Shown: one piece after another, positions 52,565-61,115 of the stretch
Numbering within the stretch: the first letter of the stretch is position 1
Layout: each line of letters starts with the position of its first letter
Origin: Gordonia humi
Lineage (GTDB): Bacteria > Actinomycetota > Actinomycetes > Mycobacteriales > Mycobacteriaceae
DNA length: 64,000 nt
Direction of reading: 5' to 3'
NCBI RefSeq assembly: GCF_014197435.1
Contig: NZ_JACIFP010000001.1
Span: 1,736,001 to 1,800,000, forward strand
Program-made: the position numbers and the translations under genes
The notes under the pieces: model-generated
Seen by the model: only the letters and a program-made list of their open reading frames with translations
Told to the model about the DNA's origin: nothing
Database searches by the model: none

Positions 52565-55330
52565 ATGCAGCACTTGGTATTCCTCCTGTTAGGGCTGGGT
52601 AACGGCGCCGTGTTCGGCGCGCTCGCTCTGGCAGTCGTCCTGACTTATCGCAGCTCCGGGGTGGTGAACTTCGCCACCGGCGCCATCGCGCTGTACACGG
52701 CGTACACCTATGCCTACCTGCGGCAAGGAGAGTTCCTGATCCTCATTCCGGGACTTCCGAAGACCGTCGGCGTGGGTGGCCCGATGGGCATGTGGCCCGC
52801 GATGATCGCGTCGGTCGCGATCGCGGCGGTGCTCGGCCTGGTCCTCTACCTGCTGGTGTTCCGGCCTCTACGCCGCTCGCCGCTCGTCGCTCGCGCAGTC
52901 GCCGCGCTCGGCATCTCGCTGCTCGTCACCGCACTCGCCGCGCAGAAGTTGGGCACCGGCCAGATCGTCGTGGATCCGATCTTCCCGACCAAGGTATGGC
53001 AGGCGGGCGACTTCCAGCTGTCCTCTGACCGGTTCTACTTCGCGCTGACGATCCTCGTGGTCGCCATCGCTCTCGCCCTGGTCTTCCGATACACCAAGTT
53101 CGGAGTGGTCACACGTGCGGTGGCCGAGACCGAGCGCGGCGCCTACATCAGCGGCATCTCGCCTGATCGCGTGGCCGCATACAACTGGATGCTGAGCTCG
53201 GCGGTGGCCGGGCTCGCCGGCGTGCTGATCGCGCCGATCGTGCCGCTGGTCCCCGTCGCGTACACCCTCTTCATCGTCCCGGCGATGGCCGCGGCGATCG
53301 CCGCGCGTTTCAACCTCGTCGTCGTGGCCGTAATCGCGGGCATCGCGGTCGGCATGCTGCAGTCCGAGGCGCAGTACCTCGCATCGCTGTTCGACTGGCT
53401 GCCGGCCTCGGGTCTTCCCGAACTCGTTCCGCTGGTGCTGATTCTGGCGGTGCTGCTGATCCGTGCTCGACCGTTGCCCACTCGCGGTGCAGTGATCCTG
53501 CAGAACCTCGGTCGTGCGCCGCGTCCACTGCGGGTGATTCCGACGGCCGCGGTGATGACGATCGTCGGTGTCGTCGCACTGGTCGTCCTGGACGACCGGT
53601 TCCGCACCGGCCTGATCGTCAGTTTCATCATGGCGATCATCGCTCTCTCGTGTGTCGTCGTGACCGGGTACGCAGGCCAGGTGTCGCTCGCGCAGTTGAC
53701 CATCGCAGGTGTCGCGGGCTTCCTGCTGGGGCCGATCGCGAACACTCTTCATCTGCCGTTCCCCATCGCGCCGCTCGTGGCCGCCGTGTGTGCGGCCGTC
53801 CTCGGAGTCCTCATCGGACTGCCTGCACTGCGCATCCGCGGACTCACACTGGCCGTCGTCACCCTAGCCATGGCGTTCGCCGTCGAAGCCATCTGGTTCC
53901 GCAACGGTGACATCGTGGGGTCCGAAGGCGTGGCCGCCCCCGAACTCAAGCTGTTCGGATGGGATCTGAGTATCGGCAGCGGCCTGGACTATCCGCGCGT
54001 GACGTTCGGCATCCTGGTGCTCGTCGTCCTCGTCGCCGTCGCGATCTTCGTGGCCTATCTGAGGCGTGGGCGGCTCGGCGCCGAGATGCTCGCAGTGCGG
54101 GCGAACGAGAAGTCCGCTGCGGCAGCCGGTGTCAGCGTGGTCCGGGTGAAGATCCTCGCGTTCGGCATCGGAGCGTTCATCGCAGGTATCGGCGGGTCGC
54201 TGCTCGCGTACCAACTGCAGACGGTGTCGTTCGAGTCCTTCTCGGCGATGACCGGAGTGGCACTCTTCGGCACCGTGTACCTGACCGGCATCACATCGAT
54301 CTCCGGCGGAATCGTCGCGGGGATCTCGGCAGCGAACGCTCTGGTCTTCGTCATCGTCGACGACCTGTGGTCGGTCAGCGGCTGGTACCCGGTGATCACC
54401 AGCGTCCTGCTGATCTTCACAGTCATCCTCAACCCGGAGGGCATCGTCGGTCCGACCCACACCCTGCTGGCGTCGCGTCGATCGCGGGCCCTCACCGCTC
54501 GCCTCGAGGCGAAGGCCGCCGAGTCGCTCGACGCCGAAACGGCGCCGGAGTCGCCGAGCGTCTCCCCGCGGGTCATCGACCGTTCGGCGCCGCCCGAACT
54601 CGAACTCTCCGGAGTCACGGTCAAGTACAATAATGCGGTCGCGCTCCTCGACGTCACACTGTCGGTGCCGCGGGGCAGCATCGTCGGCTTGATCGGTCCC
54701 AACGGTGCCGGCAAGACCACACTGATGGACGCGATCACCGGGTTCGTCGACTACACCGGCGGCGTCTCGATCAGCGGTCAGTCGATGGCGGGCCTGGTTC
54801 CGCACAAGCGCATCCAGGCGGGGCTCGGGCGCACCTTCCAGGCTATCGAGCTGTATGACGACTTGAGCGTGGCCGAGAACGTCAAGGTGGGTCGGACTGC
54901 GGCGCTTCGTCGTCCGGCGTCGGAGGCCGAACACCGCGACTTCGGTGACTTGGACGAGGTGTTCGCACTCCTGGGCATCGCCGATCTCGCCGAGCGGGCG
55001 GCTGGCGAATTGTCCCAGGGACAACGGCAGCTCGTGTCGATCGCCCGAGCGCTGTCGGGCTCGCCCAACCTTCTGCTGCTCGACGAGCCGGCAGGCGGCC
55101 TCGACAGCAGCGAGAGCCTGTGGCTCGGTGAACGGTTGAAGAAGATCTGCGACTCAGGAGTCACAATCATCATGGTCGACCACGACATGGACCTGGTCAT
55201 GAGCGCCTGCGACGAAGTACACGTCTTGAACTTCGGCGAACTGATCGCGTCGGGTACGCCCGCCGAGATCCGGGCCAACCGTGCCGTCGCCACCGCATAC
55301 CTGGGAAGTGAGGCTCACGCTCATGGCTGA
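52565..55330 (+). CDS. Fused LivH-LivM-LivG branched-chain-type ABC transporter (two permeases plus ATPase)
   Basis: This 921-residue single chain combines three normally separate subunits. Residues 1-about 300 are a LivH-like permease (VLTYRSSGVVNFATGAIALY). About 330-665 is a LivM-like permease (VVTGYAGQVSLAQLTIAG, ALRIRGLTLAVVTLAMAFA). About 675-921 is a LivG-type ATPase with Walker A (GPNGAGKTT), LGRTFQAIEL, signature LSQGQRQL, Walker B (LLLLDEPAGG) and switch His (VDHDMD). It would import an amino-acid-like or carboxylic substrate delivered by a Liv-type binding protein; one is encoded at 63.3-64 kb. The ATG at 52565 begins at the first membrane helix. It overlaps livF by 8 bp. Confidence 0.93.
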   Translation: MQHLVFLLLGLGNGAVFGALALAVVLTYRSSGVVNFATGAIALYTAYTYAYLRQGEFLILIPGLPKTVGVGGPMGMWPAMIASVAIAAVLGLVLYLLVFRPLRRSPLVARAVAALGISLLVTALAAQKLGTGQIVVDPIFPTKVWQAGDFQLSSDRFYFALTILVVAIALALVFRYTKFGVVTRAVAETERGAYISGISPDRVAAYNWMLSSAVAGLAGVLIAPIVPLVPVAYTLFIVPAMAAAIAARFNLVVVAVIAGIAVGMLQSEAQYLASLFDWLPASGLPELVPLVLILAVLLIRARPLPTRGAVILQNLGRAPRPLRVIPTAAVMTIVGVVALVVLDDRFRTGLIVSFIMAIIALSCVVVTGYAGQVSLAQLTIAGVAGFLLGPIANTLHLPFPIAPLVAAVCAAVLGVLIGLPALRIRGLTLAVVTLAMAFAVEAIWFRNGDIVGSEGVAAPELKLFGWDLSIGSGLDYPRVTFGILVLVVLVAVAIFVAYLRRGRLGAEMLAVRANEKSAAAAGVSVVRVKILAFGIGAFIAGIGGSLLAYQLQTVSFESFSAMTGVALFGTVYLTGITSISGGIVAGISAANALVFVIVDDLWSVSGWYPVITSVLLIFTVILNPEGIVGPTHTLLASRRSRALTARLEAKAAESLDAETAPESPSVSPRVIDRSAPPELELSGVTVKYNNAVALLDVTLSVPRGSIVGLIGPNGAGKTTLMDAITGFVDYTGGVSISGQSMAGLVPHKRIQAGLGRTFQAIELYDDLSVAENVKVGRTAALRRPASEAEHRDFGDLDEVFALLGIADLAERAAGELSQGQRQLVSIARALSGSPNLLLLDEPAGGLDSSESLWLGERLKKICDSGVTIIMVDHDMDLVMSACDEVHVLNFGELIASGTPAEIRANRAVATAYLGSEAHAHG

Positions 55331-56084
55331 TCTGGACTTGACCGACCCCGCCGTCGACACGGCTGCTCCGACGGGCGGCGAGGTACCCATCTTCGAGTGT
55401 CGGAACCTCTCGTGCGGTTATGGGCCGGTGACCGTGGTGCGCGACATCGACTTCTCGGCGAGCGCCGGCACTGTGCTCGCGGTTCTCGGCCCCAACGGAG
55501 CAGGCAAGTCGACGTTGCTCAACACGCTCGCCGGCCTGTTGCAACGCGTCGACGGGGAGGTCGTGATCGACGGCAGGAAGCTCCGAAGCGGCCGGGCAGG
55601 CGAGGCGAACCGTCACGGTGTCGTGCTGGTGCCCGACGACCGTGCTCTGTTCACCACATTGACCGTGCGCGAGAACCTGTCGATCGCACACCGGTCCGGC
55701 GGGCTGACGGTCGACGAAGCCGTGGACATGTTTCCGGCGTTGGGCAAGCGGATCAAGGTGAGTGCGGGTGCGCTCTCCGGTGGTGAACAACAGATGCTCG
55801 CGGTCGCACGTGCGCTCACTCAGAAGCCGCGCGCCCTCCTGATCGACGAGATGAGCATGGGTCTCGCGCCGGTGATCGTCGAAGAGCTGCTGCCCGTCGT
55901 CCGACGGATCGCAGACGAGACGAACGCGGTGGTCGTGCTGGTGGAACAGCACGTGAGACTCGCGCTCGAAGTCGCCGACGAGGCGATGGTGGTGGTGCAC
56001 GGCGGCGTGCGGCACCGAGGCCCCGCGCAAGACCTCATCGGCAATCCGGGATTGCTGGAAGAGGCCTACCTGGGCGAGGGATAG
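55323..56084 (+). CDS. LivF-type ABC transporter ATP-binding protein
   Basis: This 253-residue LivF-family ATPase has Walker A (GPNGAGKST), Q-loop region (VLVPDDRALF), signature LSGGEQQML, Walker B (ALLIDEMSMGLAP) and switch His (VEQHVR). The first 20 residues are an acidic extension. It would pair with the LivG-type domain of the upstream fusion to form the ATPase heterodimer. The ATG at 55323 lies inside the end of the fusion gene, ensuring coupled synthesis. Confidence 0.93.
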   Translation: MADLDLTDPAVDTAAPTGGEVPIFECRNLSCGYGPVTVVRDIDFSASAGTVLAVLGPNGAGKSTLLNTLAGLLQRVDGEVVIDGRKLRSGRAGEANRHGVVLVPDDRALFTTLTVRENLSIAHRSGGLTVDEAVDMFPALGKRIKVSAGALSGGEQQMLAVARALTQKPRALLIDEMSMGLAPVIVEELLPVVRRIADETNAVVVLVEQHVRLALEVADEAMVVVHGGVRHRGPAQDLIGNPGLLEEAYLGEG

Positions 56085-56128
56085 TGCGGTCGGTGCAGGA
56101 ATCGAACAGTCGTGAAGAGGGGACAGGG

Positions 56129-56893
56129 ATGAGCGTGCACGACCTCACCGGTCGGCGAATCATCGTGACCGGCGGCGCGAGCGGCATGGGGGCGGGTCTG
56201 GTGCGCACGCTCCCCGGCCTCGGAGCACGCGTCGTCTCGCTGGATCGCGACGATGTCGCAGGACCGCGTATCGCCGAGGACGCCGATGCGTCGTTCGAGC
56301 ACGTCGACGTCGCAGACCAGCAGTCCGTCGACCGGGCGGTCGACTCTGCGGTCGACACCCTGGGCGGTCTGGACGTGTTGATCCATGCGGCCGGAATCGC
56401 ACCGTTCGCGCCCTCCGAGTCGACTCCGGCCGACCTGTGGAACACTGTGATGGCGGTCAATGCGACCGGCACGATGCTCACCAACCAGGCGGCGTTCCGG
56501 CACCTGAAGGCGGGCGGCGGGGCGGTGCTGAACTTCGCGTCCGCCGCGGGGCTGGACGGACTGCCTGGTAAGGCGGCGTATGCGGCGAGTAAGGGGGCGG
56601 TGCTCGCCTGGACGCGTACGGCGGCTGCGGAGTGGGGCAGGTACGAGATCACCGTCAACGCGGTGGCGCCCGCGATCTGGACGCCGATGTACGACAAGAC
56701 GCGGTCGGAGATGTCGGATGCCGAGCTCGCCGCCCACGACGCGTTCATGGCTCAGCGCATTCCGATCGGCGGACGCCTCGGGGACATCGATCGAGACTTC
56801 GTCCCGGTGATCGCCTTTTACGCCTCCGCGGGGGCTCGATTCGTCACCGGACAGACCATCTCGATCGACGGCGGCACGTTGAAGGTCCGCTGA
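56129..56893 (+). CDS. Short-chain dehydrogenase/reductase (classical)
   Basis: This 254-residue classical SDR has the cofactor motif TGGASGMGAG, a DxxD-type Asp (DRDDV, suggesting NAD), a catalytic Ser in NFASAAGLDG and YxxxK in AYAASKGAV. The C-terminal TGQTISIDGG is typical of FabG-like oxidoreductases. It probably oxidises a hydroxyl of the imported substrate. AGAGGGGACAGGG upstream supports the ATG at 56129. Confidence 0.92.
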   Translation: MSVHDLTGRRIIVTGGASGMGAGLVRTLPGLGARVVSLDRDDVAGPRIAEDADASFEHVDVADQQSVDRAVDSAVDTLGGLDVLIHAAGIAPFAPSESTPADLWNTVMAVNATGTMLTNQAAFRHLKAGGGAVLNFASAAGLDGLPGKAAYAASKGAVLAWTRTAAAEWGRYEITVNAVAPAIWTPMYDKTRSEMSDAELAAHDAFMAQRIPIGGRLGDIDRDFVPVIAFYASAGARFVTGQTISIDGGTLKVR

Positions 56894-56950
56894 CCTGCCG
56901 TCTGCGGAAACCGGCGACCGGAGTCGCCGAATCACAGGAGCGAGACAGTT

Positions 56951-57772
56951 GTGAAGATCGAACAGGGACAGGTGGCGGTGGTCACCGGCGGCGCGAGCGG
57001 AATCGGTTTCGCGCTCGCCGAGGAACTCGGCCGCCGCGGGTGCCGTCTGGTCATAGCCGACATCCGGTCCGACGCGCTCGCCCATGCAGGCGAGCAGCTG
57101 CGGGCGGCAGGCCACGATGTCGTCGATGTCATCACCGACGTGTCGGATCCGGCCTCGGTGCAAGCCCTCGCCGATACGACGATCGACCGTTACGGACGAG
57201 TCGACGTGGTCTGCAACAACGCAGGTGTCGTGGGGCCGATCGCGCCGATGTGGGAACAGAGTCTGCGGAGCTGGGAACGCCTCGTCGACATCAAACTGAT
57301 GGGCGTCGTCCACGGTGTCCGTTCGTTTGCTCCGCTGCTCGTCGCCGCCGGTCGCGGACACATCCTCAACACTGCGTCGGCGGGCGGGCTGATCGTCCTG
57401 CCGGGAATGACTCCCTACAACGCGACGATGCACGCAGTCGTCGGTCTCACCGAGACACTTGACGTCGAACTTCGTAAGGCGGCTCCGGGGCTCGGCTCCA
57501 CCGTTCTCTGCCCCGGCCGCGTGGCGACCGACCTGGAGAAGAACTCCATCGAACTGGACGACACGGATGCGCTGGCGTCGACCGCGAAGAGTAACGCGGC
57601 GGAGGGATTGTCGACCGACCCCGGCCTGGTGGTGTCTGCAGCCGACACCGCCTGCTGCGCTCTCGACGCGGTCGAGGCGGGCCGGGTTCACGCGATCCTC
57701 GGAAGACGACGCAGTGCGGGGATCCTCGACCGCGTGAACACGGTCGTCGCCGATCTCGTCGCGGGCGACTGA
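56951..57772 (+). CDS. Short-chain dehydrogenase-like protein with altered catalytic motif
   Basis: This 273-residue SDR-fold protein has TGGASGIGFAL, an NAD-type Asp (IADIRSD), NNAG (CNNAGVVG) and a catalytic Ser in NTASAGGL. The expected YxxxK reads YNATM, so the catalytic Lys is Met (codon ATG at 57428-57430). The other residues are intact, so it may be an enzyme with shifted chemistry, a binding protein or a decaying copy. The GTG at 56951 follows a CAGGAGCGAC ribosome site. The gap to the preceding SDR is 57 bp. Confidence 0.88.
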   Translation: MKIEQGQVAVVTGGASGIGFALAEELGRRGCRLVIADIRSDALAHAGEQLRAAGHDVVDVITDVSDPASVQALADTTIDRYGRVDVVCNNAGVVGPIAPMWEQSLRSWERLVDIKLMGVVHGVRSFAPLLVAAGRGHILNTASAGGLIVLPGMTPYNATMHAVVGLTETLDVELRKAAPGLGSTVLCPGRVATDLEKNSIELDDTDALASTAKSNAAEGLSTDPGLVVSAADTACCALDAVEAGRVHAILGRRRSAGILDRVNTVVADLVAGD

Positions 57773-57791
57773 CCCCCGCTGCCGCGGCGAG

Positions 57792-58838
57792 TCAGATTGC
57801 GGAAGCCCACCGTTGTGCGCGTTCGAAGAACTCCTGATTGTTGAGTGCGAGATTCATCGAGTGGCCGGCGGCGGGAAGCACGTAGGTGCTCAGGTCCGCC
57901 TCCGGGAAGAAGGGGCGCTCGGACCGATATAGTGTGCGAGCGTCGGTGCAGTCGGTCAGTGAGCCGCCGCCGCCCTGCGCGCAGAACACGTTGTCGGCCC
58001 TGCCGTTCGCGACGAGCACCGGAACGTCGATCTCGAACGTCGTAGGGATGAACACGGGAATGGTCGCGAGCACGCCGATGGTTCCGGCCACCCGGCTCGC
58101 CTCGTCGGCCGCTACGACGGCGGGGTCGGAATCGCGAGGGGCGTAGAACGCCCTCGCTCTCGCGCCGGGGACGCTGAGGTAGGTGTAGTCGCCGGCGGGC
58201 ACCGATCTCGCAGTGCGCGGGTCGTGGAGCGCGGGGCGGACGGACGTCTGAATCTGCAGGATTCCACCCGGTCCGGGGGCATGCGATGCACCGCTGACCA
58301 GGAGCCCGTCGACGTCGTGATACGTACCGACCTCCTGCATCGCCGTCAGCGATCCGAAGGAGTGTCCGACCAGGACGATTTTGTCCCATCGATGGCCGAG
58401 CCGCCCGTTGCGCGCCGCGGTGATCACTTGGTGGAGGGTGCTCGCAGCGGTCGTCGCCGACACCTGCCAGCCCGGGGGCTTGGAGCTCTCGCCGACTCCG
58501 ATCGGATCGATCGCCAAGGTGGCCGTTCCGGCGCGAGACGCATGTCGCACATAGGAGTACCGATCGCCGAAGCCGGGGAAGTCCCAATAGGAATGGTCGT
58601 AGGTGGCGCCCGGAACGAGGACCTGTAGGGCGGTGCCGGGGTCTGCGGTCGGTACGCAGTACCGGCCTGCGATGTGGGACGTGCGTGGACCGCCGTCCAG
58701 CGACACCGGGACTGAGATGTCGGTGCAGTTGTTCAGCGTCGCCGGTGCAGCGTCGGCGACCGGAGCGCCGAGGGTGATCGCCGCTGTGACGGCGGCGACA
58801 ACGCAGGTCAGCGTGCGTGAGATACGAACGAGACTCAT
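57792..58838 (-). CDS. Secreted alpha/beta hydrolase (lipase/esterase-like)
   Basis: This 348-residue exported alpha/beta hydrolase has a signal peptide with cleavage near PVADAAPA. The nucleophile elbow is LVGHSFGSLT (Ser), the acid region LVANGRADNVFC and the His in LPAAGHSMNLALN. Cysteines (NNCTD, RYCVP, FCAQG, TDCTD) suggest disulfides. It likely hydrolyses an ester outside the cell, perhaps releasing the substrate the Liv transporter takes up. The ATG at 58836-58838 overlaps the SnoaL-like gene stop (ATGA), and the three minus-strand genes form a TetR-controlled operon. Confidence 0.88.
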   Translation of the reverse strand: MSLVRISRTLTCVVAAVTAAITLGAPVADAAPATLNNCTDISVPVSLDGGPRTSHIAGRYCVPTADPGTALQVLVPGATYDHSYWDFPGFGDRYSYVRHASRAGTATLAIDPIGVGESSKPPGWQVSATTAASTLHQVITAARNGRLGHRWDKIVLVGHSFGSLTAMQEVGTYHDVDGLLVSGASHAPGPGGILQIQTSVRPALHDPRTARSVPAGDYTYLSVPGARARAFYAPRDSDPAVVAADEASRVAGTIGVLATIPVFIPTTFEIDVPVLVANGRADNVFCAQGGGGSLTDCTDARTLYRSERPFFPEADLSTYVLPAAGHSMNLALNNQEFFERAQRWASAI

Positions 58839-59179
58839 CGGACGGACGCCGCATTCCAGTAGTCGCGATTGCTCGTTATCCTGCCGTCGCGGATGGTGCC
58901 GACCGACGAACCGCGTAGACCCGCCGGCCGCATGATCCACTCGGTGGCGAATGCGTCATCGGTGACGGCGCTGTGCACGATCTCGTACGTGGTACCCGGT
59001 GTCATCGCGATCGCATGCTCGACGAACGCGCGCGCCTGCGCGACTCCGGTCGCGATGTGGCCGGTCGGTACGTCTTCCAAGACGATGTCGTCGGTGAACC
59101 ACTGCATGATCTGGTCGGCGTCGGCCCGATCCCAGGCCGCGTAGTACTCGGTGACCCAACCGGTGCTGCTGGTGCTCAT
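58835..59179 (-). CDS. SnoaL-like (NTF2-fold) protein, first paralogue
   Basis: This 114-residue protein has a SnoaL/NTF2 cone fold (WVTEYYAAWDRADADQIMQWF, DIVLEDVPTGH, EWIMRPAGLRGSSVG, ITSNRDYWNAASVR). Such proteins are small isomerases, hydrolases or ligand-binding pockets. It resembles the product of 62669-63022 strongly at the C-terminus. It overlaps the TetR stop upstream and the hydrolase start downstream by 4 bp each. The reaction is not evident. Confidence 0.87.
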   Translation of the reverse strand: MSTSSTGWVTEYYAAWDRADADQIMQWFTDDIVLEDVPTGHIATGVAQARAFVEHAIAMTPGTTYEIVHSAVTDDAFATEWIMRPAGLRGSSVGTIRDGRITSNRDYWNAASVR

Positions 59180-59796
59180 TCTGTGTCGTCTCCTCGTGTG
59201 TGGCGGGGGATGTGTCCGGTGAAGATGCAGCGCAGTCCGCTGATGAGCGGTTTCGCGTCGTCGTGCCCGGTCGCCGACATTCCGGCGGCCCGAAGCGAAG
59301 GATGGATGATGTTGTTCTCGGCCTGGCGACGGGTGGACAACCAGCCCACGTACAGGAGATAGGTGGCCGCGAAGATCTCGCCGGACTCGCGGTCGTCGAA
59401 CCCTGCCGACCGCAGGATGTCCAGGGCCGTGTCCGTGAGCTCGGTCGCGGCGGGGGACTGTCCGCCGGAGGTGAGCGCCCTTGAACCGGTGCCGGGATAG
59501 CGGAGAAAGGCCCGGTCCATGGCCAGGACCAGGGCGATGTACCGGTCCTGCCACGATGCGGCGGAGTCGAAGCGCACAGTGATCTGTTGTGCCACCGCCT
59601 CGACCACGCGAGTGGCCAGGTCGACGTCTCCCCGCAGGTGGTAGTGGATCGCGGGCGGGGTGACGCCGCACTCGTCGGCGACGGCCTTGACGGTCAGCTC
59701 GTCCAGAGACGAACGCTCCACCACTCGCAGCGCGGCGTCCAGGATGTCCTGTGACGACAGCGGAGCCGACTGAGTTCCTCCACGTGGTCGCGGCAT
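59176..59796 (-). CDS. TetR-family transcriptional regulator
   Basis: This 206-residue regulator has an N-terminal helix-turn-helix (ILDAALRVVERSSLDELTVKAVADECGVTPPAIHYHL in outline; recognition helix around PPAIHYHL). A helical ligand-binding half follows, of the TetR_C type seen in TetR itself. It is the first gene of the operon with the SnoaL-like and hydrolase genes, and diverges from a flavin monooxygenase. A strong palindrome lies 27 bp upstream, so autoregulation and control of both sides are likely. Confidence 0.92.
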   Translation of the reverse strand: MPRPRGGTQSAPLSSQDILDAALRVVERSSLDELTVKAVADECGVTPPAIHYHLRGDVDLATRVVEAVAQQITVRFDSAASWQDRYIALVLAMDRAFLRYPGTGSRALTSGGQSPAATELTDTALDILRSAGFDDRESGEIFAATYLLYVGWLSTRRQAENNIIHPSLRAAGMSATGHDDAKPLISGLRCIFTGHIPRHTRGDDTE

Positions 59797-59822
59797 CGGC
59801 GGACCCCTTTCATTTATTCTGA

Positions 59823-59841
59823 CTAAATGGTACTCATTTAG
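59823..59841. promoter_or_regulatory. TetR operator between divergent genes
   Basis: CTAAATG-GTACT-CATTTAG is a perfect 7-bp inverted repeat with a 5-bp spacer. A further TACTAAAT half-site follows at 59845-59852. It sits 27 bp from the TetR start and 42 bp from the monooxygenase start. Confidence 0.7.
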
Positions 59842-59882
59842 CCGTACTAAATCAACGGGTATCGGCTTCGGAAGGATCAGAC

Positions 59883-61115
59883 ATGGACACTGACATCGTC
59901 GTCATCGGTGGAGGCGTCGCGGGCAGCGCCTTCGCGGCTCGGATGGGCGCAGCGGGATTCGGTGTGATCGTCTTGGAACGAGAGGCGGCGTACCGCGACA
60001 TGGTTCGCGGGGAGGCGATGGTGCCGTGGGGATTCCTAGAGGCGGTCGAGCTCGGTGTCGCGGACGCGATCATGGGAGCCGACGGCCGGTCGGTGATCAC
60101 GCGCATGGTCCCGTACGGCGACTCTCTCACCGTCGACGCGGCGCAGCGGCGGGCGTCGGATCTGACCGAGGTGGTGCCCGGCGCCCCCGGCGTGATCGCC
60201 GTCGGCCATCCCGAGTTGCGGTCGGCGTTGGCCGACGCTGCGGAGTCGGCCGGCGCCACGGTGTTGCGCGGTGTCCGCAGATCGAGCGTCCAGGCCGGGT
60301 CGCACCCGACGGTGAGGTACCAGCGCGACGGACGGATCGGGGAACTGTCCTGCCGGCTCGTCGTCGCGGCGGACGGAAAGTTCTCCACGACGCGAGCCGC
60401 GCTCGGCGTCGACATGCATTCCACCGTCCCGCGGGTCAAACTCACCGGAATGCTCGTCGACGACGGGGGAGTGTGGGATCGACGGGTCACGTCGATCGCG
60501 GTCGACGGCAGGAATCAGTACATCGTGATTCCGCGCGCGGGTAACCGGCTGAGGCTGTATGTCGGTCGGCGCGTGGACGATCCTGAACCGCTGACCGGAC
60601 CGCAGTCGATTCCCGACTTCCTGGATGCGTATCGGACGCCGATCTTTCCGGACTCGGATCGGCTCGCGGAGTCGACGCCTGCTGGACCGTGTGCGGCCTT
60701 CTCGATGTGTGACTCGTGGACCGACACGCCGGTCGTGGACGGGGCGGCGCTCATCGGCGACGCCGCCGGATGGAGCAATCCGCTGACGGCGCAGGGGCTG
60801 AGCATCGGTCTGCGTGACGCCCGGATGCTGGCTGAGGCGTTGTTGAACGACACGACCTGGAATCCGGAGACGCTGTCCAGTTATGCCCGCGAGCGGGCCG
60901 AGCGCATGCGACGCCTTCGGTTCAGCACCGCATTGACCGATCTGGTCAGTGGCTTCGGCATGGTCGACCGAACTGCGCGCCGCAGTCGGATCCTCGCCGC
61001 CCTGGCTGAGCGCCCGGAGCTCGGGAGCGCGTTGGCGGCGGTTCATTCCGGCCCGTGGAGCATTCCTGAGGACGCATTCGCATCCGACATCCTCATGACG
61101 TTGGCGCTGGCCTGA
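59883..61115 (+). CDS. FAD-dependent monooxygenase (PHBH-fold, group A)
   Basis: This 410-residue flavoprotein has the N-terminal dinucleotide motif VVIGGGVAGSAFAARM, a DG-type segment VVAADGKFSTTR and the second FAD motif LIGDAAGWSNPLTAQGLSIGL. This is the layout of para-hydroxybenzoate-hydroxylase-fold monooxygenases and related reductases. It would hydroxylate or oxidise the island's substrate with NAD(P)H and O2. It diverges from the TetR operon over a shared operator. Its 3' end converges on and overlaps the broken ligase gene by about 70 bp. Confidence 0.9.
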   Translation: MDTDIVVIGGGVAGSAFAARMGAAGFGVIVLEREAAYRDMVRGEAMVPWGFLEAVELGVADAIMGADGRSVITRMVPYGDSLTVDAAQRRASDLTEVVPGAPGVIAVGHPELRSALADAAESAGATVLRGVRRSSVQAGSHPTVRYQRDGRIGELSCRLVVAADGKFSTTRAALGVDMHSTVPRVKLTGMLVDDGGVWDRRVTSIAVDGRNQYIVIPRAGNRLRLYVGRRVDDPEPLTGPQSIPDFLDAYRTPIFPDSDRLAESTPAGPCAAFSMCDSWTDTPVVDGAALIGDAAGWSNPLTAQGLSIGLRDARMLAEALLNDTTWNPETLSSYARERAERMRRLRFSTALTDLVSGFGMVDRTARRSRILAALAERPELGSALAAVHSGPWSIPEDAFASDILMTLALA

